A stretch of 64,000 nucleotides of DNA from Sphagnum compactum (Eukaryota; Bryophyta; Sphagnopsida; Sphagnales): assembly GCA_965153455.1 (NCBI GenBank), contig OZ234493.1:6810213-6874212 (forward strand), given 5' to 3'. The position numbers were made by a program, and so were the translations under genes. The notes below the pieces were generated by a model that saw only the letters and a program-made list of their open reading frames with translations, was not told where the DNA came from and did not search any database. Position 1 is the first letter of the stretch, and every line of letters starts with the position of its first letter. This document shows, in pieces, positions 24,401-37,802 of the stretch.

Positions 24401-27061
24401 TTTGACATTCCTAGGATTCAATCAAGTAGCTATAGACTTTACATATGAAGACAAATGGACATTTTTATTTGGGATGAATGCATGATTTGGTCATTTTGTT
24501 TAACTTTTCAATATTGCAAGAAAAAGTTAATTTCGAAAAATAAATAGCTTGAAATATAATAAACACCATTGTTCTCATATTTAATCCTCAAATTACGATA
24601 GTGGGTGTCAATGTTATGAATTTAATAGGTAATTTTGGTGTGTAAATAGTTAGGTGCAATTGTTAAAATCAATGTATTTCAAGATTTTGCTTGGACTAAA
24701 ATTTGGTGAAAACATTCTATAAAGTAATTGGAGCACAATTTCCTTGCATTGGTCTATTAAAATTACTTGATTGTTGAGACCCAAAATGATAAAAGGTTTA
24801 CAAAGTGTCTTTATATGACATAAAACAAATGATAGAATGTCACTAAAGTTTTTGAGGTTCAATAGGTTGAAAATTTGACATAAAATTTGACTTGAATTAA
24901 GAGCTTAATTGTGGGTGACAAAAGAGAGATTAAACTAAGTTTTCTACATCATTTTCATGAAGTTCCAGTAAAGCATAACATTTGCTTACAATTGGTAACA
25001 TAGAAAATGTAATTAGGCTTTTAATTGTTGAATGTTAACAATTGATTATTATTTCAAGGGGTCCAAATGGTTATAAAGAACCACCTTAAGACATAACTAT
25101 GACTTAATTTCATTTGTGATAAATGATAACTTCAATCATTTGAGGTTTTTTAATCAACTTCTACAACTATATTTTTTATGTATTATGTGAACATTTGGCA
25201 AAATTTGAAATGAAGCTAATAAGTATTAAATATTGATTTTTATTTAAAAGATCATTTGCTAACTGCTTAAAACATTGTTTTCACTATTTAAAAGACTTTT
25301 TGAATGATTTCAAAAAAAAAAAAATTAAAAAAAAACAATTATGGGAATTCTTTTAGGACCTTCACATATTAACATAATGCAACATCTTTTTGAGTCATAA
25401 CAATGAAATCAAACAAAAAAATCAATTTGTAAAATATCATTCTATGAATATTCTACCATTAAGGAATTCAATCCTTGAATACAACCAAATGATAAAATTA
25501 TATATGCTAAAAATTAGGTATTAAACTTGGGATCATTTCAAAGTCCTAAACAAATTAATGATTTGCATCAACTCATTAGTTGGTGGGATATTGTTCATAT
25601 ATATCTAAAACCATTTTCATTTTATTTGTTATTTTTATTCAAATTTTTCATATATATTACAATTTGTATAAAAGGTTTTGTCAAATTGCTTTTTGTTAAT
25701 CAAATTATCAAAAGAAATTGGCATTTTCCTTTAAAGGATGAAAATAATTTTAAACAATAATATTTTTACACTAGGTGTTTAATGAAGATCATTACTTCAT
25801 GTAATACTTCATGTAAGAAATTGAAGGTTAAACATGTTCAATGTTGGGCCAAAGTTAACCTAACCCAATTTTGATTAGGAAGTCTAGGGTGGTTAAAAAA
25901 GTTTTGGGGTGAACTAGAAGGTCTAAAGGGTTAGGTTTGTGCCTATGACCTTATCCTTGTAAGACTAGGTGGATGGCCTGGTTAAAATAATGGAAGGAGT
26001 AGGTTGGTTGAATTAGGATAAAGTTGAATGCCTTATCTTTGTCCAACCTTGCCAAACCTACTGGATAAGAAGGTCCAGATGGGGGGGTGAACTTCCTAGA
26101 AGTTTATAGCAATTAGGGGTCTTACATGGTTGGGTGGACCAAAATTTAGCAAAAAACAACCTGGCCCAAAGTCCATTTTGCAAGCTTTATAATGTGCACG
26201 GTGTTAACACATGATGATGACAAAATGATATTTATCCATTCTTAGCAATTTTTTCCATATGTGATTTGTGCATTGTAAAGGCTAATGATTTATATAAATC
26301 TAAAAATTTAAACTCAAAAGACCTTTGTTTTTAATTGCTATGGACTTTTAAAAATAAGGTGTGTTTTTTCAACAGCCAAAAGTCCATAGTGTAATACCTC
26401 CAATTCATATGATGCAAAACTCTTTTGCATTGTTTTTATTAATGCATTTCCACCTTGAAACCAATTCCCTAAACAAGTTCTAGATCCATCATTGAACTAA
26501 ATTAAAGTCCATTTGCCTCATTGCAATTAGCCTTACATCGTAGTTTTAAAATTTCAAAAGTTCATAGCTCTTGGGATTTTATGTTTTTTACATTAAAAAA
26601 ATTTGCACCATGTATTATTTAAGTCTTATTTGAAAATGAGTCCCTATTAACCAAACCCAACATATGTAATAAGTTATAATATTTGCAATCACACCCACTA
26701 TAAAAAAAGTACCCCTGTGATGCCAAAATTGGTCCACCCTACCATGCCAACACCTTTAGGGTTAGGTCAAAAATGTGATGTTGGCATTCCATGGAGCTAT
26801 GAAGAAAGAGAGTTGTTGTTGATCTCTCTTCCTTCTTCCTAAGTGCATGGGACATGAAGGGGTGCGAGGAAGGAGGAATGATGATGATGTTTATAAGGAT
26901 GGGGGTGGTGTTTTGGGGCATTATGAGAGGTTGAAAGAGGTGGGAAAGGAAGGAGGTTGGAGTATCATGAAGAAGCAAATTACTCAAAAAGCAATCTAGT
27001 TAACATACGTCCTAGAGATTGGAGGCAAGATCCTCAAAGGTGGGGTGGCGGTTGCTCAACA
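24401..27061. other. AT-rich intergenic DNA
   Basis: The first ~130 bp (24402-24530) is similar to 31877-32010, the sequence just after the other Roco remnant, so the two share duplicated 3' flank. The rest has no recognised gene. A frame at 26739-26987 on the minus strand has no family signature. Confidence 0.45.
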
Positions 27062-27215
27062 CACTACAACAAAAGGTGTCCCTCTATACCAAGTGATTTC
27101 ACTAGATTTTGAGTGAATTCACTAGTCGTAGCGAAAGGGGATTAGTGGGGAAGCAATGAATTCACTAGTCTAGTGAATGGAGACTAGTGAATCACACCCA
27201 CATTTTGTAGTAGTG
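27062..27215. mobile_element. CACTA-type MITE, 154 bp, with 3-bp target duplication
   Basis: Left end CACTACAACAAAAGG and right end ...CATTTTGTAGTAGTG form imperfect terminal inverted repeats with the CACTA signature of En/Spm elements. The flanks are ACA (27059-27061) and ACA (27216-27218), the 3-bp target duplication typical of this superfamily. The interior carries GATTTCACTAGATTTTGAGT and several ACTAGT boxes in both orientations. It is too short to encode a transposase, so it is a non-autonomous element. A diverged relative is at 59481-59647. Confidence 0.88.
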
Positions 27216-27218
27216 ACA

Positions 27219-28136
27219 AAAGGCGTTCACTATGTATGATGATTGGAGGCGAATGGGAAGGGAGACAAAAAAAGGTACCTGAACCTATTGTTTGAGAAAG
27301 GAGATAAAAATAGAAAAGAAAACAAATTTTTTTTTGGGTGTGTGGTTAATTTAGGAAGAAAATTTAGGCTACCCTTTTGAAAAGACAAGAAAAATCATGA
27401 ATTAAGGGTGGTTGTCCCATGTGAAAAGGGAGAGAGTGTGTGTGAAGAGATCATTTTTGTGTAAGGTACAAGCTTTTGGATAGTTATAGAGCTAGGAAAT
27501 GTGGCAATGGAGGATTGTAAGGAGGCCAATATTACGAGATAGTTAGGAGTAAGACTTGGGAGTACTTGAACTATAAGCAATGCACTATACCTTTTTCTTG
27601 AAGATGTGAAAACTAAGTGTGCAAGAACTTGTTAAATTGCATGAGAATTGATATTGTGTGGGAAATGGTATCATTAGATTAAGGTTGCACCTATTTAAGT
27701 GAGTTAAGAAACGAACTAATAAAGAAAAAGAAGTCTATTGTCCGCAATAGCCAGGAAAAGGGAAATTATAATCAAGAAACCTAAAGAAAAGGAGTTCCTA
27801 GAATAAGAAGTACGATTGTTATCTGCAGTAGACAAGAGAAAGAACTATAACTAGGAGACAAGGAAAAAAGTTACTAGGAGAAGGAGGTGGCTTGGATTTA
27901 ATTGGAACCTATTAAAGCAGAACTAAGGAGTAAACAAAGTAGAAATTGAATGGTAAATTGTGAATCCTCCTTTTGACAACATCCAAGGGGGTAAGGGGGA
28001 GGGACCCATGTTAAGGTGTTAATGATGCACTAACTTTACACTTATTTTGGACAATAGTCTTACTCATGAAGTTAAATCCCAAAGGGTGGGAAAGGCTACC
28101 TAAACCCCACCAATTTCATAGGTATTAGTGTTATGT
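27219..28136. other. AT-rich intergenic DNA with a weak ~90-bp tandem repeat
   Basis: Between about 27728 and 27890 two imperfect copies share an ATTGT...GCAATAG/GCAGTAG, CAAGAGAAAG/CAGGAAAAGG and ATAATCAAG/ATAACTAGG order. No gene is recognised. Confidence 0.4.
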
Positions 28137-29219
28137 CATGGGGCATGCAGTGAAAGCACATTACGGTGTAGACAATTTTAGGGAAAATTGGGCCTACATG
28201 TAGTATAAAAAGTAGTAACACATAAGATTTCACTCACTTTGAATTTTTCTAGAAATCACATGTAGTTAATTTGATATTCAAACATAAAATAAGTTATGAA
28301 ACCCATCAATATGTAATTGATTGGTAGTTGTATCATTGTGTAAAAAAACACCAATAATTTTATAGACATTGAATTAGAACCCCTATTTTATAACAGATTT
28401 GCGTCTTTTTATTAATTTTGAAAATTCATCTTTTTAATGTAAAATGGTAAAAAAAACCTCTATCCGATCTACATCTTCAATGGAAGAACATTTTACAACT
28501 TAAAAATATCACAATTTTCATCATTATTATAACATAATGTACTAACAAATGTTGTGAAAACATTTAATATGAACTTCACAACTTGAAAATAAATTGAGAA
28601 TTTTAGTGAAGAAGATTCTTCATCATGGGGTGCAAATTCTTTAAGGTGTACCAAAATCTTGTCATAACGTCACCCTATTCTGTCTTTTTTACCTAGTCAT
28701 TTTTTACCATGTAAAAACACATTTATGGATGATTATGATGGAATCTAAAATTGCAATAGTCTAAAATATAGACCTTTTGAAAATTTTGACAACTTTTGAT
28801 TCATTTTATGGGGATCAAAATATAAGGTAAAAAAGGATTATAGTAAGGACTAAACCCTTTTTAGCCTGTGTGGTATACCTTAAAGTATTTTCACCCCATG
28901 GTTGTATTTTTACATTTGCAAAATTTCATGCATAAATTACCATTAAATCTTGTCCTTTGCAGTCATTTTCTACAATTGTAGCATTGTGACAAAGTTGTTA
29001 CAAAGTGAAAATGTACTCCAATTAATAGTTAATTTGTTCATATTTGTTCCAGTTTCATTATACAATGTTATATTGGGATGTAAACCACCATTAATTATAA
29101 ATTTTAGTAACAAGTTGTTTTCCAAACATCCACCATGATATATCAAAGTTCCATAGGTATCGAAAGCTATCAAACTCTGATAGTTTTTTGTCTACACCAT
29201 AATGTGTTTTCACCCCATG
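28137..29219. mobile_element. TIR element (~1.08 kb) holding a second, nested TIR element
   Basis: Left end CATGGGG, a 7-nt insertion, then TGAAAGCACATTACGGTGTAGAC. The right end, read as reverse complement, is CATGGGGTGAAAACACATTATGGTGTAGAC. About 30 bp match, so these are terminal inverted repeats. No transposase frame is seen inside. Clear target duplications were not found at the ends. The interior includes the smaller element at 28624-28900, whose ends also start CATGGGGTG. Confidence 0.65.
28624..28900. mobile_element. 277-bp TIR MITE (copy 1)
   Basis: Left end CATGGGGTGCAAATTCTTTAAGGTGTACCA and right end (reverse complement) CATGGGGTGAAAATACTTTAAGGTATACCA match over about 30 bp. The whole element is similar to 46828-47086. 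Both carry CCAAAATCTTGTCA near the left end and TAGTAAGGACTA near the right. It has no coding capacity. Confidence 0.75.
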
Positions 29220-31570
29220 GAAGAAAGCAGGCTACTTGAACTTTATGGAAACAAGTCCAATGTGGATATTACTAAATTGCAATAAAGGCATTAGACCCTA
29301 TCCACCATTCAAAGAATGTGGTTTAGGGAGTTTTGACAAATTTCGCAAAAGGGTGTTGCTTCAATTATAAATTTTACCTTTTGCCCACTTGAGGTAATCC
29401 TATGAAGCCCAAGGTTAGGATGACAAAATTATGAATGATTTCATTGGATACCTATAAGAATTGGTTCCAATTGTTTTTTCAAAAAAATGATCATGCTTGT
29501 CATGTATAATTTGTGTACATCTACCAATCAAATTTGGCATACACATTTATGGGTGTCTTGCATGTTTTCTTACTAAGGATCACCTTGTATGTGTAAGTTT
29601 GATAATCCCATGTAGTTTACAAGTGTCAAGCGTCCTAAGGATAAAAAAAATTATAATTTTTTCTTCATTTATTTGTACACAACTTAGTATTATGTGTAAT
29701 GGCAAATTTGACTGTCATCTATTGGAAGTATTCCATATGTACTTTTGGCTCCCCAAAAAAAGGTTGAGAAGGGTGTGGGTGTGCCTTCATGTTTAGGCCG
29801 GAAGGGTTGTAGATGTATTAGCCATGAAAAACCATTTATTCCAATGGGAATGAAATGTTTCAAACATCATCATGACTAATTTTTGAATTTTGACTATACA
29901 TCCATCAAATTTTTTTATTAGATTTTTAAAAATTAACTTTAAAAAATCATCATGTGAATATAAAATTGAAGACATTTTGTGTTGCAATATGCATAGATGC
30001 TTAGGGCTTTAAGGGTTAAAACAACTTAATCCTCTTGGGCAAATCATAAACACACTCACTTTGTCTTCAAAATTACACAACCATGTCATATGGTTCCATC
30101 ATCTTTTTCCATTATTCATGATGGCCCTACCATTACAAGATGAAAGCATACAAACTTGTTCAAAATATTCAAGATTATCGTTGATTTGTCAAATGACATG
30201 GCATTAAAACTCAATGAACTCAAATATGATTAAAATGTTTAAGGATTATAAGTGTAACCCACATGCATATTGAACTACGTCCCACTTTTATAAAAGATCC
30301 CTAACAACATCTAGTCCATTTACAACCCTTAATTAGGTCTAGCTCTATTGCAATGGTGTTTGTCCAACATATAATTATAATTATTCCCCATCCCAATGTC
30401 CATCCATAAACAAGAGAAAGTTAAGAATAGAAATGAAAGACACATTTAAATATCATCATATGGGCCAATCATTATGGTTTGTTAATAAAAACAGTGTGTA
30501 AAAGGTGAAGGGCATCAAATCTTATTTATAGGCCCAAAGTAAATTTCACATTATTTTATTGATATATTTCATCGAATATAAACTATATATGCCATTTCAC
30601 TATTGTGGGTGAAGAATCAACTTGCTTCAACAATTGAAAATTGACTATGTTTTTAACAATTTGTTTTACAAGACCAATACCCCTACTTGTAGCACAAGGT
30701 CAAACTCCACATTGACAAAATGAATAATTTATTTTTAAACATCTTTATCTTTCTAAACTAGTGGACATCATAATTTTCATGATTCACAAATTCTACTATG
30801 ATCACTCCATATGAGTAATGAAATTGTTCATGCCACACTTGTAGCTTGCCATAACTGTTACAACATTCAACATCTGAATGTCATATTATCACATAAATAC
30901 ATTTCAATATTGGAAATAATTTAAGGATGAAACTACCCCTATGATAATGCATATGAAATCCACATGGTTCTTCACCAAATGTGCTTGTGAAGTTATTACA
31001 TTATAACATCCAAACAATATATTGAAATTTTTGGGGATTTAATTAACCATTTTGGCCAATTTTTTACAATTGAATAAGATGAAAATTAAGAGAACTAATG
31101 CAATTTTTGAATTCATTTTAAGAACTGGAACTTACTATTTTCAAAAAAGAAATTGAGAACCATTCAACAAGTGTGAATACAGATATAGGAGCCAAAAACC
31201 ATGTCAAATAGTGGTGAAAATTGTGAATTGTTTTACATTTTTTTTGACATTTTAAAGTTATGTTAATCATTCCAAGTTATGCTAAGTGACTAATATGAAT
31301 GTTGAAAAATTCAAATTAAAAATTCATTAAATTAGTTTTTGGGTTTTGGTTTCACCAAACGATGTTTGAACTTGAATAGGTGCTACATCAGATTGTGGTT
31401 AATTTTACAAAGGATTATATAAAGGACTATTGTACTAACATAATTTTGATGGTAAGAAAATTTAAATGATAGTAACCTACTACCCAAGTTCAAAAAACAC
31501 TCCCAATTGAAAAGATATGGAATTTTAATTTTTAAAAAATTCAAAGTATTTTTCAAAATTTTAAAATTTC
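29220..31570. other. AT-rich intergenic DNA
   Basis: No recognised gene or repeat family. The 99-codon frame at 29497-29796 has no domain signature and no flanking splice pattern. Confidence 0.4.
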
Positions 31571-31571
31571 A

Positions 31572-31863
31572 GGATTCCAAAATAGGTAGTTGCATCCATC
31601 CATGATTGCAAATTTGTTTACTTCACACGAAGCATTAATGAGAGTGCACCAAAAAGGAAAAAAAGGTTGTGCATTAATGGCTTATGACCCATTTGTAAAT
31701 AAAACATAAATTAGTATTGTTTGGTTCATTATATAGTTCAATATCTTCAAATAAAAAGTCGTAACAAAGGTTATATTCCTATTTTATGGGTTTGTCAATT
31801 CCATAGGAATGCAAATATAGCTATTGGAGGCACACTTAAGGATTGTCCATTTCCACCATGTAA
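31572..31863 (+). pseudogene. Remnant of a third Roco gene, end of last exon
   Basis: Aligns by eye with 23110-23390 of the intact gene. Matches include the segment around CATCCATGATTGCAAATTTG, a GAAGCATTAATG block, ATTCCTATTTTATGGGTTTGTCAATTCC (intact: ATCCTATTCGGTGGGTTTGTGAACACC), and GGAGGCACACTTAAGGATTGTCCATT near the stop. Indels and stops destroy the frame. Sequence after it (to ~32010) also matches 24402-24530, showing that the 3' flank was duplicated too. Confidence 0.8.
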
Positions 31864-32354
31864 AGTGATTTGATGTGATTTACATTCTTAGAATACAATC
31901 AAGTTGTTATAAACTTTACATGTGAAAAAAATTGAAATTTTTGTTTGGGATCAAAATATGAAGCCATTTTGTTTACTCTTTAATATTGCGAAAAAATGTT
32001 CAATCCTAAACCACTGCAAGATAGTGTGCACATTTGTTGTTTTTCATTTTTGAATGAATGGTAGTAATTTTTGTCTTTCGACATTAGTTTTTAAAACTTA
32101 AAGAAAATATTCACAAAGAACTTTGAAATTAAACCCACATCAATTGGAAAAATATTGAAACGGGTGACTTTATAGTAGGTATAATATACTTGGGCCAGCT
32201 ACATAGAAGTCAATTAGTTAACTTCGCAAATTGGGAAAAAAAAAATCATTATCCAAATATCAAATAGAGTATTTTCAAGTTCATCAATATTGTATCCTAA
32301 AATAGGATTTTATACTGTAAAAATTTAGCTAGTTTTACAAAGCAAAATTGGATT

Positions 32355-32460
32355 GGGCCCAAGTGGAGATCAACCAGAAAACAATTTAGCCAAATTTGGT
32401 TATAAAAAATGAAAGTAAAAAATTTCAATTATCCTTCTATAATTTTTTTTATCTACTTGA
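32355..32460 (+). repeat. Copy of the TAGCCAAATTT short repeat family
   Basis: CAAGTGGAGATCAACCAGAAAACAATTTAGCCAAATTTGG and the following A-rich tract line up with 43675-43760. See 43667-43913 for the fullest copy. Confidence 0.5.
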
Positions 32461-32898
32461 ATTTAATATAAAATTTATAATTTTTTTGAAAACCCGAAAA
32501 ATGCTTACTTATTCTTCACCATTTTGAAAAGAAAAGGTAGCATATGGCAAATTTCACACCCAAGCCACAAATAATTAAACAACACTCGACCCTAAATGCT
32601 TTTCAAATTCACCAAATAGTATATGTTAAATGCATCCTAAAGTAGCATAGGTAAAAAGACTTTCTTTTGGAAATGAACATTGGTTAGTTACTTAATTAGC
32701 TAGTGTCAAAGATGTATTTGATGTAGTAGTTTATTTCTTTTTCCATTTTGTGATTTCATGATGTTACTAAAGTGGTGATCATTCATCATCACGCATAACA
32801 TTGATTCTTCATCTACTATTATTACTAGGGTTGAAGTTAAGAGCAAGAAGTTCATAGGCACAAGTTGCTACAATTTTGGAATTCAACTAAATAGTGTA

Positions 32899-33066
32899 GA
32901 ACCTGGATGTTGCATTTGATTGCATCAACAGATTGATCATCACCATCAATGGGCAATTCCCATCACCCATGATTCAAGCAATAGAAGGAGACACAATAGC
33001 GGTGAGGTTGAAGAACAATATTTCCACTAAAAGCATGACCTTACATTGGCATGGTATCCATTAATG
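32899..33066 (+). pseudogene. Multicopper oxidase N-terminal fragment (ascorbate-oxidase/laccase-like)
   Basis: One frame reads DCINRLIITINGQFPSP, then MIQAIEGDTIAVRLKNNI and TKSMTLHWHGIH, followed by a stop and CGTCF. This is the first cupredoxin domain of plant multicopper oxidases: NGQFPGPTI...GDTI...HWHGI, where the HWH histidines are type 2/3 copper ligands. An in-frame stop directly follows HGIH, and no later cupredoxin domain is seen. Upstream, LILHLLLLLG may be a signal-peptide relic. It is a fossil exon, not a working gene. Confidence 0.75.
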
Positions 33067-36000
33067 TGGTACATGTTTCTATAACAACATTGTGTTTGTT
33101 TCAACTTCAAAATCGAACTACAAAACTTCCAAATTTAAGTTAAGAAACATTGTTTGTTGCATAAAAACATGGTTTTCAAAGTTGAACCTACAAATCCTAA
33201 ACTAATATCACATGCAATGAATAATCATATTGTACCTATGTGATAACCAAAATTTCCAAGACCATTGGGATGACTTTCTTGAATAAAGATGTTCATTATT
33301 GACAAACTCAAGACCTATAAACTAAACATCCAAAACCATTGGCATGATTTTTTTTAACAAAGATGTTTATTGTTGACAAGTTCAATACCCATAAACTAAA
33401 CATCCAAATTCAATATGCTCCCACATCCATAAATTAGTAGTTACAAGGATGAAAGTAGGTCAACGTCATTCCCAAAGGAAAAAATCAAATGAAAAAAAAG
33501 AAAAAGATGTTTGCTTATAAATGTCTACCCAACCATGATAAATACAAGTCCCAATTGCATGTGTGCCATTTTTTCTACAACTCATATTTCCATAATGTCT
33601 TTCTCAATGTGTATATCATTTGTAAACTATTGACATCAAGATGGTTGTGAAAATTTGTGTAATGAAAATTTTAAAAAGCTTGTTCACATAATTCTTGACA
33701 AATTATTTTTAAAAATTGACTTGTTCTATGAGGATTTCAACTAGGCATCAAATCTATTTAGCACATTTGGTTTTTACCTTGGTTTTTGGCTCCCAAACAT
33801 TTTGGTAGACCACGTGACCCAAATATTTCATATGGGTCTAGAATTATTGACGTTTGCTAAATGTGATTTCAATGGGCCATGCATGTTAAGCATTCAAACA
33901 CTTCCCATAGATGCTCTTTGAAGGTTGAATTCACCTCCATGATATCATCGTGTTGTATAACACATGGCAAATTCATCACATGTGAGTTCATTCATCAATA
34001 CTATTAAAAACTCAATAGACTTCAAGATCAACATTGTTCGTTGAATCACACAATGAACAAAAAGACATTTGATGAAAATGAAACTATAATGAGTGAAAAA
34101 GTGATGACATGAATAACATGTTTTTAAAATTCAACATTTCAACATCTCGTTTCCACTTGAAGGTAGACTTAGCACATTTTGTTGTTCAAATAAAACTTAA
34201 AGTGTGAAGATTAATGGTGGTTCAACAAATACAATAATGTATGAAAAATTGAGGATGTATATATGAGGAAGAAAGTTGATAAAGCAATGATGTGAGGATG
34301 ACTAAAAAGAAAGCAACACAGGTAAGTCAAAAGGTGGGTTACCAAGTAACTACAAAAGTGGGGAAAATTCAAAGATAGTATGAAAGAGCAAGTAAATACT
34401 TATTTTGCATAGTTAGTTATTGATAAATAATGTAGGTGCAAAACAACTTGCATTTTGCTTATTCCAAATTTTATGAAAAAAACACAAAATAAGGAATGCA
34501 AAACAAGGGAATTTTTTTGAATTGTTTTTGGTTCATCTTATGTCAAAAAATCCAATCATTTGAAAGATCTTCTTTTAAGATGTTCCTTCCACCTATTTTA
34601 CATTCCTAACATTTAATATTTCTACCATTCTTTTCACCATGTTCAGATTCAAGCACTCATTGAAGTTCAAGTCCTAAGGAGTGATAGCTTCAACTTCTCA
34701 TGGTGGACGTAACCCATGAATTCCCATGAACATTTCAAGCAATAACAAAATGTTTGGCCTTAAAATTTTGAAATTCACACCATCAATTAATATATTTTTC
34801 TCAAATTTCTTCCAAACATGAAGAACATTATGCACCCACTATAAAAAATCCATGTCCAAAAGAGAAAAAGAAGACCCCACTCTTGTGTGTTGCAACTACG
34901 TAAGCCTCATTAGAATAAAAGATGTACCTCCCATGTCTCATGGATGAAATTTTTATTTTAAAAAATTAAACCATATTCAATCTAGGTTCTAGAAGTAATA
35001 TTAATATTAAGAAAGAGTAAATACTTAACATGATCAAAAGACAAAATGTTTAGGCACATTAGGAAAATCATTGTTTACAAATTGCATTTTAGGTTTTTTT
35101 TTACACATGAATCTTATTTTTGGATTAAGGATATAAGGCTAAGCTCTAAGGTATTATATACATTGATAACACACATGAATTTATTTTTTTCTAATGGGTG
35201 CAAGAAATTGGGATCCTTGCAAGTATGTTTGGGTTGATACCCCACTAGGCCTCCATGTTCAATATATATATATATATTATAGTCAACCCGATTACAATGG
35301 TGTCATTGGGTACGACCATACAAGGTCATGTTGGTACTTATGAGTGACATTATATGATTAATGGAAGTTATTTTTGTGTTGCCTTTTTGTTATATTTTTT
35401 TCATTGACATTCACCTAATTAGTTATAATGCAATAAACTAATTGACAAGTTTTCATACCATTGTTTTTTTTATAAAAAAGTCATGTCTCTTTGACCTTAG
35501 TTAGTTCAGGCACTTATGTGTGCTAATTGAGTCTATTGTGAAAGGTTGTTATCTCAAACACCAAACTTTCTTCTTTTCAACAAGGTTATTTCAAGGTTTT
35601 ATTTCCATTTGCTATTCGCATCCAACTAAAATTCAAAATTGTTTACAATATTATTTTTTGCAACTAGTGCACATCAGCCAAAATTAAATACTTTATATTA
35701 ATGGATATGTAAAGCCAATCAAAATAAATAGTTCGCCCAAAACATAAAGCTTGATTATTGTCTTATTAGAAAACTTGTATTTATATAGTTAAAGAGCTTG
35801 GGTTGGTGTAAAACAAAATATCAACTTGATTCAAGTTTGAGTTTCAATTTTAGCACAACCATTTGGTATGCACAAGTTTGGTTTCTTGGTTGTTATTTGT
35901 CTCTTTTGGCCCCAAAGAAACAAAAAAATTATAGCCATTCATGTTATGTTCATGCTACTCAATTTACATTTGTCCTTTTTAAGAATTGGGCAATTTGATC

Positions 36001-37800
36001 TGAAGAGCAACAGAGACATAAAGCAGGAACAGACCAGTGTTGTGTGTGTAAAATGGTTTGGGACTTACACTCCGTGTAAGTGTAAAATTAAATATGTATA
36101 TAGTTTTACGTGGTCCGATAAAACAATGTATATATATATATGATTTTACATGGCTATGTAAAATAATGTAAATATAACAATGTAAAAAATGTGATTTTTA
36201 CTTGAAGAAGGGAGATTTTATAATTTTTTTTGATGGTAAGTGAGCTAAATGTCCCATTGTAAAAATAAAACCATCAAACTATAGACTCGCAACTAATTCA
36301 TACGACTTTGCAAAGAAGGTCTGGTCATTAAAGATATACCCTAGTACCGTGGCCAACACTAATTATATTATTTTCAGAATTGTTGGAAATTTTCAAAAAT
36401 TATTTTTTTCCAAATTAAAAAATATTGTGAAGGATAATAATGAATATTTAGGAATATTCCATTTCAATTTGTTGAAATGAATTTTTTCAAAATGAATTAA
36501 TTACTCGACAAGTGTTGAAATGGCCAAGGGTACTATGGTATAATAAAATTATCTATAAAGTAACAAAAACAACGCTAGAACCCTGAGTTTGATCATAAAT
36601 AGGGTGAGATTCAAAAAAATAAAAAAACATTTGCATTCAAGGGCGGGGGGACTTCAGTTTTTGTGGTGAACTGAGTTTCACCCTGTCTTCCCTTTTTCTT
36701 TAGCGCCTCCATTGCTGCTCCTACTTATAAAGCTACTATAATTAATTAGTCTTGAACCTTGTGCATTAAATGCTGATTTTCAGCATTTCATTCCCAGATT
36801 TAATAAAAATTTCTTAATTTATGGAAGAAGGGTTTGGGGTGAAAGGAGGCCCAAAGGCAGGGTGACTTTACAAATAATTTTAGTATTTACACTTACACGG
36901 CCCAAAACAATTACATGGGGGCCATGTAAGTGCATTTGACAAATAAGGTTTAAAAAATCCAAATAAACACTCATAAAACACACTCTCAACCACTTTTGTC
37001 ACTTTGGTGGCGAGTGGCTCAAGAACTAAATGTTGTGTGTTTTACAACATTAACACCAAAAACATAATCATTACACAAACCAGGGGTGTCACAATTTTTT
37101 TTATTTTTTACAAAACCCAATTCAATTTACATCACTCATTAGAAAAATTCAAGAACATAAACCCACTTTGTTTAAAAAATTCACATTTTTTTTGCAATAT
37201 TAAAACCAAAAACACATGAAGTCACAAGTTACAACAACATTAAATAATCAATGATATCACAATGTACAAAGAGATTCAACTTTTCACTCTTTGCAATTTT
37301 GCAAGATTTCCATCCATGGAATCTTTCCTCCACAAAGTTTTAATCCAAGTTAGGTAATATATTTTGATAATTTTGTGGTGATAAATAAAATAGTAATGCC
37401 ATATAAATATGTATTAGAAGTATGAATGCTTAAAATGTACCTGTTTGATTTGCTAGCTATCTTTGATCATTGCAAGCACTGTCTTGTCCTCGTACCAAGT
37501 GGGTGGTACCTAGTACCTACTTACCTACCTACCTACCTATACTACCTACCTATAATTCATCTCGCTCAAAATGAGCAGTACTCACAAAAGGGTAGGTACT
37601 CTCCAAAACTTATGAATCCCTAGGGATTTTGTAGAGGATGCATTCTTGGTGTCAAGTAGTAGTACTATTGTTGGCTCAATCCCCAATGGACACACTAGAG
37701 ATGAGAAGCAAATTTTGGTTGGGTGGTATCATCATCTTTGTCATCCCCCCAGTGATACACACCTGAATGGAATACAGAATAGGTAACTTAGTACAAATCC
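33067..37800. other. AT-rich intergenic DNA
   Basis: No gene recognised. It contains an imperfect 74-bp tandem pair starting at 33261 and 33335 (ACCATTGG-ATGA...ACTAAACATCCAA) and a CTAC/CCTA microsatellite at ~37515-37555. A run of TA dinucleotides lies near 35262. Confidence 0.45.
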
Positions 37801-37802
37801 AC

